IMG/VR virus record: IMGVR_UViG_3300008954_000300
Span: 1 to 22,549 of that record
DNA: 22,549 bases
Strand: one strand, 5' to 3'
From: a virus
Under the pieces are notes generated by a model. It was given only the letters and a program-made list of their open reading frames with translations, was not told the DNA's origin and made no database searches. Positions 6,876 to 13,680 of the stretch are shown in pieces. The position numbers and the translations under genes were made by a program. The stretch's first letter is position 1; each line of letters starts with the position of its first letter.

Positions 6876-8888
6876 TTACGTGCCGCTGAATTGCGGGCCG
6901 CCCTTTCGTCTAATCGCTGCGATGTCGTCGGCCATGTTTTCGCCGGCCTTTCGGTGTTTGGCCACGTCGTTGGCCATTCGTTCTACCGGGCCACCGCCAC
7001 CGCTCGCCAGCCGCTGCAGGGCGGCCGCTGAGAATGTGCCGGCCGTACTGGTCGCCGCCAGGGCGCCGGCTATATCGCCCTCGGCCCCTAGTCCCGTGCC
7101 GCCCGCGGCGGCCTTCGCCACTTCCTTGCGTTTCTTCTCGGCAGCGGCGGCCGCTTTCGATGTCAACTCTTTAAGGCGGGCCCGCTCGGCCTCTAGTTCT
7201 TCTCGGAAAGCCTCCGCGCCTGGTGCGGCTGCGCTGGCCGCGGCCGCGCCGGCCTCGTCTGCGGCCGCTTGGAAACTCAAGACCATATTGTCTAGGTAGT
7301 CGTCGGCCTTCGTCTGTAGGGCCTGCATTTGCTTATCTACGTCCGCCAGGGCCTCGCCCATGGGGTCGCCTTTTATGCCTAGCTTCTGGTTTAGGCGCCT
7401 GGCTCGCTCGGCCTCTGCTTGGATGTCTACGCCTGTGATTTTGTTCATTATCGCGCCGAAGACTCCGCCCTTGCTGGCCTTCGTTAGTAATGACTTCGCC
7501 AGGCCGCCCACTGCGGTTGTCCAGACTTCAACCACTCGCTTGGCCATCTTCGCCGCGGTGCCTACCGTCCAGGCCGCAAACTGGGCCCATGCTTTGCCTA
7601 GGCCCTTCATGGCAATATCCCACGCCTTGGAAATATCGCCGCGACTAAGGGCGCCCGCTATTCCGTCAAAAATAACTTTCCACTCGCCGGTGATTAGGTT
7701 GCTAATTCCGGCCATGCCCTCGAGCCACACCACGTATAGGCCCTGTACGGCTATCTGGCCAGCTAGGGCCAGGTCGCCGCCACTTATCGCGTCTACGATG
7801 CCTTTGATGGTGGTTTTTACGGTCTCGAAAATCTGGCCGAAAGTCTCTTTAATCTGTGCCATTACCTTCTGGCCGCTGGCCGTAAACTTCGCCCATGCCA
7901 CCACGGCCGCCACCAGGGCCGCCACCACTAGGCCCGCGGGTGATATTAGCAAGGTTAGGGCCGTGCCGATGAATCCGATGGCCGTGGCTATCGCTGAGAA
8001 TCCTAGGCCTAGGGTAACCGCGGCTATTCCCACGCCTGAAATAGCCGCGCCGGCCACCACTAGGCCGGCGCCTATCGCTGCGATGGTCAAGACTAGTGAC
8101 TTGTTTTCTCTGATCCACCGGCCTGCCGCCACCGCAATACCCTGCACCAGGTCTAGGGCCTGCAGTACCGCGGGCGCCAGGGCCGCGCCGATTTCAAATA
8201 CGGTCGCGGTTAGGGTGGCCTTGAGTCGTCCGATAGCGTCGGTTACCGCTGCGGCCGCTGCGGCCTGGTCGCCGGTCTTCGATAGGCCTAGGTCGCGGGC
8301 CTCTTTGCGCAGTGCTTTGATTCCGTCTACGCCCTGATTAAGGAAGGGTGTAATAGCCTTGGCTTCGTCGCCAAATACTTCAAACGCCAGTTGCGCCCGC
8401 CGGCCAGGGTTTTCTACGCCTTCCAGCGCTCCCACCAGCGCATATAGCCGGTCCTCGCCTCCCATGTTGGCCAGGTCGGTTGCGCTTAGGTTCAACTCGT
8501 CCAGCGCTCGCACGGCCGGGCCGGTGCCGGTGGCTGCGTTCGCTATTCGCCTGGTGCTCCTAAATAGCACGTTTCCTAGCTGGTCTATATTCGTGCCGGT
8601 GGCGTTCGCTACGTGCTCGAGTTCCGATAGAGCACTAACGGATAGCCTGGTCCGGTTCGACATTTTATCTAGCTTGTCGCCGGCGGCCGCAAAGTGGGCC
8701 ACCGCTGCCGATAGCGGCGCTAGTAGGGCCGCGCCGGCGCCCGATACTCCGGCGCCAGCTACCATGGCCGATTTCCCCCATGACTGCAGCCGTTTGCCGG
8801 CCTGGTTTAGGCCTTTAGATAGCGCGTTCTGCTTTACGAATAGTTCGACATAGGCGCGGCCGGCGCTGATGTCTTTTCTACCGGCCAT
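6876..8888 (-). CDS. Tail tape measure protein
   Basis: At 670 residues this is the longest tail gene. It has the expected composition: Ala/Gly-rich helical N-terminal half, several hydrophobic helices at about residues 265-340 (for example LVLTIAAIGAGLVVAGAAIS), and an Ala/Lys/Glu coiled-coil region near 530-600. Tape measure proteins set siphovirus tail length and are ejected with the DNA. At roughly 1.5 angstrom per residue the tail would be near 100 nm, which is an inference from a general rule. The start overlaps the end of the tail chaperone frame by 11 bases. AAGGG lies about nine bases upstream of ATG 8888. No lysozyme or peptidase motif was noticed inside. Confidence 0.93.
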   Translation of the reverse strand: MAGRKDISAGRAYVELFVKQNALSKGLNQAGKRLQSWGKSAMVAGAGVSGAGAALLAPLSAAVAHFAAAGDKLDKMSNRTRLSVSALSELEHVANATGTNIDQLGNVLFRSTRRIANAATGTGPAVRALDELNLSATDLANMGGEDRLYALVGALEGVENPGRRAQLAFEVFGDEAKAITPFLNQGVDGIKALRKEARDLGLSKTGDQAAAAAAVTDAIGRLKATLTATVFEIGAALAPAVLQALDLVQGIAVAAGRWIRENKSLVLTIAAIGAGLVVAGAAISGVGIAAVTLGLGFSAIATAIGFIGTALTLLISPAGLVVAALVAAVVAWAKFTASGQKVMAQIKETFGQIFETVKTTIKGIVDAISGGDLALAGQIAVQGLYVVWLEGMAGISNLITGEWKVIFDGIAGALSRGDISKAWDIAMKGLGKAWAQFAAWTVGTAAKMAKRVVEVWTTAVGGLAKSLLTKASKGGVFGAIMNKITGVDIQAEAERARRLNQKLGIKGDPMGEALADVDKQMQALQTKADDYLDNMVLSFQAAADEAGAAAASAAAPGAEAFREELEAERARLKELTSKAAAAAEKKRKEVAKAAAGGTGLGAEGDIAGALAATSTAGTFSAAALQRLASGGGGPVERMANDVAKHRKAGENMADDIAAIRRKGGPQFSGT

Positions 8889-9369
8889 GGTTCGGCCCTT
8901 TGTCCTTTAGTATTCCCAATTGGCCGCGGGCGTTCTCTACCGCGGTTTTCATGGCCTCGCCGTCGTAGTCGTCTGCGTCTGGTGCGGCTGGTCCTAGGTG
9001 GCCGCAACGTACAAACTCGGCCAGCTGATCCGATGTAGCGCCGCCAAATAAAGCCAGGGCCACCAGGTTAGCCTGGGCCACAACGTGGCCGCGGGCGGCC
9101 TGCTGGCTGGCCGTCCGCATAACGTGCAATTCGCGTAGGGTTAGCCCGCGGGGGCTGATTCTGAGTTCTCCGGCATAGGTGTAACAGAGTGTAACCGGGT
9201 CAACTGGGTTTGCACCGCGGAATCCATCGCGCGGGCCATCTCGGTCCGCACTTGTTCTTCTAGCTTCGTCGAATTTACTTTGTCTATCGCCATCTCTAGG
9301 CCCATCGTCTGTATTTTCTGCGTCTTCTGGCAAAGGGCTCGCCATAAGGATCTGCGCCGCGGTGGGGTA
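8878..9369 (-). CDS. Tail assembly chaperone, GT-type -1 frame extension
   Basis: This frame lies -1 relative to the upstream chaperone gene and runs to the tape-measure start, as the T extension does in lambda G/GT. It is open from well upstream of 9375. If ribosomes slip at 9375-9369, 163 residues are added and the fusion is 266 residues, close to lambda gpGT in size. Its most protein-like part starts near TLCYTYAGELRI and includes LTLRELHVMRTASQQAARGH and LVALALFGGATSDQLAEF. The beginning overlaps the G frame and is hydrophilic (about residues 15-55 of the extension). Separate translation from ATG 9345 is possible, but I see no good ribosome site there. The protein would bind the tape measure during tail assembly. 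Confidence 0.75.
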   Translation of the reverse strand, partial: YPTAAQILMASPLPEDAENTDDGPRDGDRQSKFDEARRTSADRDGPRDGFRGANPVDPVTLCYTYAGELRISPRGLTLRELHVMRTASQQAARGHVVAQANLVALALFGGATSDQLAEFVRCGHLGPAAPDADDYDGEAMKTAVENARGQLGILKDKGPNHGR

Positions 9370-9677
9370 AAATTTTCGATGGCGTCCAGTAGCGCCATAT
9401 ATGCGTTGTCGAGCACTTCGCCGGGGCCTAATGACTTGGCGAAGGCCGCCGCGTTTACGCCTTTGGTTTCGCACTGGTCTAGTAGCAGGCAGTGCAGAAC
9501 GTCAACTTGTAGCACTAGGTCTGCGTCTAGCCGCTGCCAGGCGGTGGGGTCGGTGATGTTGGCCAGGTCTAGGTCGTAGGTTTCTCGCACTCGCTGAATC
9601 ATTACCGCGTCTAGCGTGAGGTCCCACTGCTCGCCGTGCGCGTCGGTGTATACGGGGGTCGGTGTTCTGTCGTCCAT
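9141..9677 (-). CDS. Tail assembly chaperone, G-type
   Basis: The 178-residue acidic to neutral helical protein sits between the tail tube region and the tape measure, the position of lambda gpG. Its N-terminus (VYTDAHGEQWDLTLDAVMIQ) and the following helical region match the usual look of G-type chaperones, which bind the tape measure before tube assembly. Its 3' half overlaps an open -1 frame, and an A AAT TTT slippery heptamer lies at residues 102-103. The gene ends with TAA at 9141. ATG 9677 follows the upstream stop by seven bases, with AGGCGAG just before it. Role is from position and frame arrangement; family similarity by eye is weak. Confidence 0.75.
   Translation of the reverse strand: MDDRTPTPVYTDAHGEQWDLTLDAVMIQRVRETYDLDLANITDPTAWQRLDADLVLQVDVLHCLLLDQCETKGVNAAAFAKSLGPGEVLDNAYMALLDAIENFTPPRRRSLWRALCQKTQKIQTMGLEMAIDKVNSTKLEEQVRTEMARAMDSAVQTQLTRLHSVTPMPENSESAPAG
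9369..9375 (-). promoter_or_regulatory. Candidate -1 ribosomal slippery site A AAT TTT
   Basis: Reading the minus strand in the G frame, codons are GAA AAT TTT ACC. The heptamer A AAT TTT fits X XXY YYZ, and a -1 slip re-pairs on AAA TTT, then reads TAC into the T frame. It is the only perfect fit I found in the overlap. It lies well before the G stop, unlike lambda, where the slip is near the 3' end. Confidence 0.5.
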
Positions 9678-9684
9678 TGCTCGC

Positions 9685-9975
9685 CTAGTGGGTTTGGGTG
9701 TCGTCTGCTGCAGCTGCCGGGCTGCCGGTTGTCGTCGTCCGTGTCTTCTTCCGTTTCCTAGTGGTGGTGGTCGTGACGCAGCCGCGCGGGGTTAGGCATT
9801 GCTCTGCGTCGTTGAATAATCCTAAGCCTCGCAGTTCGTTGATACAGTAGGTGATGCGGCCAGGCCCTCCCAACTTACCGGCCAGGGCCTTAGTGATTTC
9901 CGCCACCGTTCGGCCGGCCTGCAGCTGCTCTAGAATTTCCGTTTCGGCCTGGTCTAGTGGTCGGGCGGGTTTCAT
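9685..9975 (-). CDS. Small winged-helix-like protein with Thr-rich tail
   Basis: The 96-residue product has a compact N-terminal 65 residues with a helix-turn-helix look (ETEILEQLQAGRTVAEITKA, then ITYCINELRGLGLF), ending in LTPRG like small winged-helix folds. The last 30 residues are low complexity: five Thr, a basic RKRKK patch, four more Thr, then GSP. The T-G-S-P sequence also occurs in the adhesin linkers. The gene lies between tail genes, so a virion or assembly role is more likely than regulation, but I cannot decide. AAAGGTG lies upstream of ATG 9975. Confidence 0.7.
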   Translation of the reverse strand: MKPARPLDQAETEILEQLQAGRTVAEITKALAGKLGGPGRITYCINELRGLGLFNDAEQCLTPRGCVTTTTTRKRKKTRTTTTGSPAAAADDTQTH

Positions 9976-9997
9976 TGGTGCGCACCTTTTAACCTTT

Positions 9998-10636
9998 TTA
10001 GGTTGTATCTTCTAGGCTGATGATAATTAGCCGGCTGTCTCCACTGCTCGAGCCATTCGCGCACTTTAGATCGGTGATCGGGTTGCCTGTAAAATCGTTG
10101 GTGTCGCCGGCTACTATGTCCCAAGTGTAGGCTTTGTTTGGTTCTAGGTCTTGCTCGTGTATCTCGGCCGCGCCGGTGTCGCGGAATTGCACGTGCGCCT
10201 CTCCGGTGTCGGTGTCGTCGTCTAGCTGGTGCTCTACGCCTAATAGCTGCACTTTGTCGCCATCTATATTGCAAACTGCGTCCACTTGTTCCGTGATAAC
10301 TAGCCCGCTGGTTGCTACGGGTAGGTTATCGCCGCTGCCGCCTGAGAATGGAACGGATAGGCCGGCCACCGTGCCTACCGTGACGCCATAGCGCACGCCA
10401 GGCGTGCCGCCAACGTCCCAAAATACGTTAACGGTCATCCCGGTGGTTATCGAATGGGTGGCTTCGTCCATGGTGGCCGTGCCGATGGTGGCGCTAGTTC
10501 GCGTGGTGAGTTCGCCGCCGTCGCCCTTGGGTAGGTCAATAACCCATTCCTTTAGCACTTCGCCGGTGCGGACTCGGCCGCGGCCTACCACTTGCTGCGC
10601 GCCGGCCATCGTCTTGGTAATGCTCGCCTGCGGCAT
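9998..10636 (-). CDS. Putative virion protein of unknown function
   Basis: I do not recognise this 212-residue protein. It is mainly beta-strand in appearance, rich in Thr, Gly, Asp and Val, with no signal peptide or membrane segment. Sections such as VRTGEVLKEWVIDLPKGDGG and YTWDIVAGDTNDFTGNPITD suggest a globular structural protein. It lies between the tail tube gene and the tail chaperones, so a tail-tube decoration or an extra tail protein is plausible. A GC-rich hairpin separates it from the tail tube gene. The ATG at 10636 follows an AACCGAG stretch but lacks a strong Shine-Dalgarno site, hinting at lower expression than the tail tube. Confidence 0.75.
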   Translation of the reverse strand: MPQASITKTMAGAQQVVGRGRVRTGEVLKEWVIDLPKGDGGELTTRTSATIGTATMDEATHSITTGMTVNVFWDVGGTPGVRYGVTVGTVAGLSVPFSGGSGDNLPVATSGLVITEQVDAVCNIDGDKVQLLGVEHQLDDDTDTGEAHVQFRDTGAAEIHEQDLEPNKAYTWDIVAGDTNDFTGNPITDLKCANGSSSGDSRLIIISLEDTT

Positions 10637-10662
10637 AGGTCAACTCGGTTGGAGGTTGCGCA

Positions 10663-10692
10663 GCCGGCCGGACCAATACCATGCCGGCCGGC
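10663..10692 (-). terminator. GC-only hairpin between tail tube gene and next gene
   Basis: The arms GCCGGCCGG (10663-10671) and CCGGCCGGC (10684-10692) pair perfectly over nine bases around a 12-base loop. The hairpin lies just after the tail tube stop. No T-tract follows on the minus strand, so it is not a standard intrinsic terminator. It could attenuate transcription or protect the 3' end of the tail tube message. Confidence 0.4.
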
Positions 10693-10709
10693 GGGTGCTA
10701 CGCAAAATG

Positions 10710-11153
10710 TTACGGCGCCGCGGTCGTGGTGCTGTTCTGCGTTCCCCATGATGGGACTCGGCCGTTCTTGTCGGTCGGGGTCGCCTTCACTTTAATACGC
10801 TGCGCGTCTCGCAGCGGTTGGGACTCGTCCAGGCTTAGGATAAAGTCGGCATCCACACCCCAGCCGCCATAATCGTCCGCGGTCACCAGGGCCATGCCAG
10901 TGCCGGCCACCACGGCCGCGCGGGCCGCGGCTACAAAGGTGCTACTCTCTTTGTTCGATACTTCAAACTCAATCGAAAACTTGACGCCAGCCACGTCTGC
11001 CAGGTCGAAGATGCTGGCGCGGTCGCTTACGTCGCCCTCGGTGCTTTCGATGTTGTAGCTAACGTCTCGGGCCTCGGTTAGCTCGGTGGTGGCCGTCGCT
11101 CCGATAGCATCCCACATTAACTTGCCAGCAAAACCCATTCTTTTCTTGGCCAT
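10710..11153 (-). CDS. Major tail tube protein
   Basis: This 147-residue protein forms, by inference, the tube of the tail. It has the pattern of a tail tube family: MGFAGKLMWDAI at the start, LTEARDVSYNIESTEGDVSDR, FSIEFEVSN, then GWGVDADFILSLDESQPLRDAQRIKVKATP. Its place upstream of the chaperones and tape measure fits lambda gpV. I chose ATG 11153 because GAGG lies eight bases upstream, although the frame is open further back. The C-terminus ends STTTAAP, the same seven residues found in an adhesin linker, which may mark a modification site. A hairpin follows the stop. Confidence 0.87.
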   Translation of the reverse strand: MAKKRMGFAGKLMWDAIGATATTELTEARDVSYNIESTEGDVSDRASIFDLADVAGVKFSIEFEVSNKESSTFVAAARAAVVAGTGMALVTADDYGGWGVDADFILSLDESQPLRDAQRIKVKATPTDKNGRVPSWGTQNSTTTAAP

Positions 11154-11185
11154 AGCCGTTACCTCGTTTGGTTTCGTTTGGTTGT
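11154..11185 (-). promoter_or_regulatory. AACC-rich leader and Shine-Dalgarno site of the tail tube gene
   Basis: The leader reads AACCAAACGAAACC followed by AAACGAGGTAACGGCT before ATG 11153. GAGG is eight bases from the start. The A/C-rich, unstructured leader resembles those of the capsid and decoration genes. Confidence 0.55.
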
Positions 11186-11653
11186 CTAGTTGCCGCCTAT
11201 GGCGCCTTCCCAATTGGCCGCAAAGCGTTCCGCGCCTAGCTCGAGTGCTGGGCCCATCACTGGCCGCTGTGGATACTTTCCACCGCGGTAGCTGCCGCCG
11301 TGTTCGTGGGCCTGGCCGCTGGTTCCGATCACACTGGCCCGCGGTCCGATTATCGCGCCGTCTTCGTTGGCGTCGTATACGATGGCCTTACGATAGGCGC
11401 CGCGCTGGGTTCGCACGGGGCTACCGGCGGGGGCGGCCTGGTGCACGGCGCGGCGCACTTTTTTACCGCCCTTGCGCCGGCCGCCGGTCTTCTGGCCTTT
11501 CGGGGCGGTCTTGATACTCGCCCTGGCGGCCTTTCGGGTGCTCGCCGCGCCGTGCTGGAAGCTGCGAAACTTGGCGGACGTTACCGGCGGACTCTTCGCG
11601 CCGATGGTTTTCACAAAGTTAACCGCGCGGGTGTCGATCTTCACTTTTAGCAC
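11186..11653 (-). CDS. HK97 gp10-like neck / head-tail joining protein
   Basis: The 155-residue protein is basic in its N-terminal half (KTGGRRKGGKKVRR) and ends with YPQRPVMGPALELGAERFA. The Y-P-x-R-P-x-(3)-AL ending and the preceding HEHGG are typical of the HK97 gp10 / lambda Z kind, which sit at the head-tail junction. I chose GTG 11653 because it overlaps the upstream stop as TAGTG and has AGGGG upstream. A start at 11710 would overlap the previous gene by 58 bases for no gain. It is followed by the tail tube gene, as in HK97. Confidence 0.8.
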   Translation of the reverse strand: MLKVKIDTRAVNFVKTIGAKSPPVTSAKFRSFQHGAASTRKAARASIKTAPKGQKTGGRRKGGKKVRRAVHQAAPAGSPVRTQRGAYRKAIVYDANEDGAIIGPRASVIGTSGQAHEHGGSYRGGKYPQRPVMGPALELGAERFAANWEGAIGGN

Positions 11654-12132
11654 TATTCGGCCCCTATCGGTTTTGTCCAGTCGTGGGTGGTCTTTATAAT
11701 GCTTGTCCACTGCCGGAATTCTCGCAAGTGTTTGCGAATAAAGGGCGCTTTATACTCTACCTCGAGCCATACGGCCTGCGTTTGCGTGGTCGGCCTGTCG
11801 GCTGCGAATAGTTCGTGAATCTGCTCGGTTAGTAATGAGAGTGCGTCTAGTGATGCTCTCGCTATTCGGCCGGTTCCGCTGTCTTGGTTCGCCTGGCCAA
11901 ACCGCTGGCGAATTCCTATATCGGTGCCCAACGTATAGACTAGCTCGCCGCGGTCATTTAGCTCGCTCGTCACTTCACTCGGCACCACGTCAATATTTAG
12001 CGTGTCTAGGTCTTGTAGCTTCTCGTCCCAGTCGGCCCAACTGGCGGCCGCGGTCACCGCCACTAGGCCGCTGGCGTTTACCGCGGCGGCTATCGCGTCG
12101 GCTAGTTTGGCCTGTATTGCTTCTCGGGCCAT
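11653..12132 (-). CDS. Tail terminator-like / minor tail protein
   Basis: The 159-residue protein has an N-terminal helix (IQAKLADAIAAAVNA), a central LNIDVVPSEVTSELNDRGE, then VYTLGTDIGIRQRF and a long helix with LTEQIHELF. This is the look of siphovirus tail-terminator proteins (lambda gpU position class), which cap the tail tube and join the head. Position between the head-closure candidate and the gp10-like gene agrees. Direct motifs are weak, so the role rests on length, fold impression and order. Confidence 0.65.
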   Translation of the reverse strand: MAREAIQAKLADAIAAAVNASGLVAVTAAASWADWDEKLQDLDTLNIDVVPSEVTSELNDRGELVYTLGTDIGIRQRFGQANQDSGTGRIARASLDALSLLTEQIHELFAADRPTTQTQAVWLEVEYKAPFIRKHLREFRQWTSIIKTTHDWTKPIGAE

Positions 12133-12135
12133 GGG

Positions 12136-12522
12136 CTAGGCAATCCGCTTAGTGCGTATGATGTAGCTATCGCCGCCGGGGTGTTCTTCCACGGCGCGGT
12201 CGCTGCCGTTCGGTGTAATTTCGTGCTGCTCGCCGGTTAGCGTATCGCTCGAGTCCACTAGCTGCAAAATATCGCCGGCGCGGGGTTCCACTGCAACCGA
12301 GATAACCAGGTCCGCCTTTAAGGGGTTCCACGTGCGCCGCTCTATCGCGGTCCCTAGGGCGTCCTCGTCTAGGTTTACCTCGTCAATAATGCGCGAGAAC
12401 GGGCAGGTAAAGGTGGCGCTGGCCGCGCTGCCGGTGCGTTTCAGCTGCACGCGCACGCCAAACTGTTTAGACAGTATCGGCGCGGCGCTTACGCTGAATT
12501 GCTGATCGAATTCGCTAGGCAT
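12136..12522 (-). CDS. Head closure / connector protein candidate
   Basis: The 128-residue product follows the major capsid gene, where lambda has FII. It begins FDQQFSVSAAPILSKQFGVRVQLKR and contains GDILQLVDSSDTLTGEQHEITP, consistent with a small beta-barrel connector. GGTGA before ATG 12522 gives a reasonable ribosome site. Four bases separate its stop from the next start. I cannot name a family with certainty. Confidence 0.65.
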   Translation of the reverse strand: MPSEFDQQFSVSAAPILSKQFGVRVQLKRTGSAASATFTCPFSRIIDEVNLDEDALGTAIERRTWNPLKADLVISVAVEPRAGDILQLVDSSDTLTGEQHEITPNGSDRAVEEHPGGDSYIIRTKRIA

Positions 12523-12581
12523 TGGGTCACCAGTAAATAGCGGCCCGCGGGTTTATGGGTGGGCCAGGTCCATTGCCTGCG

Positions 12582-13616
12582 TTAGGCGGTCACGCCTGTA
12601 AGTTGCTGGCTGCAATTCGCGTGCAGAATTTTGACGGCCCGCTTGTTGCGTGGTCGCAATACGCTGCCGCGAACGGGTTCGTCTCGGTACTCGTCCATGA
12701 TGAGAGACGCCAAACCGCCATCATTTACGCCAGGCAGCTGCTCGCCGTTCTGGGTTGAGAAAACAGTGCGGCCCCATTGCGGCGATGGGTTTTCTAGGTC
12801 GCCCTCGAGCCCATCATTCTGCACCACGCAAAGATGCGCCTTGGTGTCGTCCCATACTCGGGATAGGCTGCCGGTCTGGCCGCGGTCTGCGGTGTTCTTG
12901 AATCCGCGGGCCACCAGAATTCGGTCAACTTGCAGCAGGTCTTTGAGCCCGCTCATGATCTCGCTGACCATATTCTGATTCTGGCCGTTGTTTAACGCTA
13001 CCAGTAACTCGCTGGCGTCGTACTTTAGCAAGGCTTCCAGCCGGTCGGTTCGGATCATCGCGCGGAAGGCCTTGCGGGTAACCTGCAGCGTGTTGGCGTT
13101 CTCGCCGCAAGCTGCTTCCAGTCGGTCATGCGCGGCGTCGATGTCGGCCACGGGGTCTGCGGTGGCCGCGGTCGTCCAGGCGGTGGTGGCCGCCGTGCTG
13201 GCGCCATTGTTGCCGGCCGTCTCGCAAGCCGCTGCAATGTCGAATTCGAGCCGCTGCAAAACTCGGTTGATAGCTCGGTTGGTTGCGATAAACTCGGCCC
13301 GCACCACGTCGCCATAGCGTTCAACCGTTGCATCGTCTACCACTTCCTCTACGCCGTGCTCTTTGCAGGCATAGCTGTCGGTCGTCCAGTCCCAACTATC
13401 TCGGCCATATTCGGCCTTGGGCGCGCGTTCGGTGTCTTCCGTCTTCGTCAGCAGGCTTTCAAGTTCGACCTTGGCAAAGTCGCTGGCCTCTTTCGCCACT
13501 CCCAACGGGGGTAGCATCTGCAGGCCGATAAACTTACCGGCGTTCGCCGCTAGGTTGAATTCGCCATACGAAAACGACAAGTCTAGCCGGGTAATGGCTG
13601 TGCTAGGTGCGGCCAT
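12582..13616 (-). CDS. Major capsid protein
   Basis: The 344-residue protein is the size of lambda gpE and is placed after the protease and decoration genes. It lacks a long N-terminal delta domain, in line with a separate scaffold. Features include FIGLQMLPPLGV near 29-40 (N-arm), a DATVERYGDVVRAEFIATNR helix (the long spine helix position) and a C-terminal RDEPVRGSVLRPRNKRAVKILHA strand. An HK97-fold capsid subunit is the firm reading. GAGG lies 10 bases upstream of ATG 13616, behind an AACC-rich leader shared with other highly made virion proteins. Its final codons can form a small AGGCG/CGCCT hairpin. Confidence 0.9.
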   Translation of the reverse strand: MAAPSTAITRLDLSFSYGEFNLAANAGKFIGLQMLPPLGVAKEASDFAKVELESLLTKTEDTERAPKAEYGRDSWDWTTDSYACKEHGVEEVVDDATVERYGDVVRAEFIATNRAINRVLQRLEFDIAAACETAGNNGASTAATTAWTTAATADPVADIDAAHDRLEAACGENANTLQVTRKAFRAMIRTDRLEALLKYDASELLVALNNGQNQNMVSEIMSGLKDLLQVDRILVARGFKNTADRGQTGSLSRVWDDTKAHLCVVQNDGLEGDLENPSPQWGRTVFSTQNGEQLPGVNDGGLASLIMDEYRDEPVRGSVLRPRNKRAVKILHANCSQQLTGVTA

Positions 13617-13665
13617 GGTTTTACGTCCTCACATGTTGTAGTTTGCTGGTTGTTCGGTTTAGGTC
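13617..13665 (-). promoter_or_regulatory. AACC-rich leader and Shine-Dalgarno site of the major capsid gene
   Basis: The minus-strand leader contains ACCTAAACCGAACAACCAGC, then GTGAGGACGTAAAACC before the ATG. GAGG is at 13630-13627, 10 bases from the start. Composition and layout match the decoration gene leader. Confidence 0.55.
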
Positions 13666-13680
13666 GGGTCTTGGTCCGTG

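Noticed and set aside
7360-8337. Plus-strand open frame of 325 codons opposite the tape measure gene
   Set aside because: Biased Ala/Thr/Pro composition, no ribosome site or motif, and fully antisense to a clear tape measure gene.
9215-9226. GTG CAA ACC CAG as a slippery site near the end of the G chaperone
   Set aside because: It contains C AAA CCC, but the phase is wrong: in the G frame the codons CAA ACC cannot re-pair well after a -1 slip.
9989-10006. AACCT-TTTT-AGGTT hairpin after the 212-residue virion gene as a terminator
   Set aside because: Only five weak pairs, includes the stop codon, and is followed by a good ribosome site and another gene without a T-tract.
12585-12598. AGGCG-GTCA-CGCCT hairpin at the end of the major capsid gene as a terminator
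   Set aside because: Short stem inside the coding sequence with no T-tract after it.
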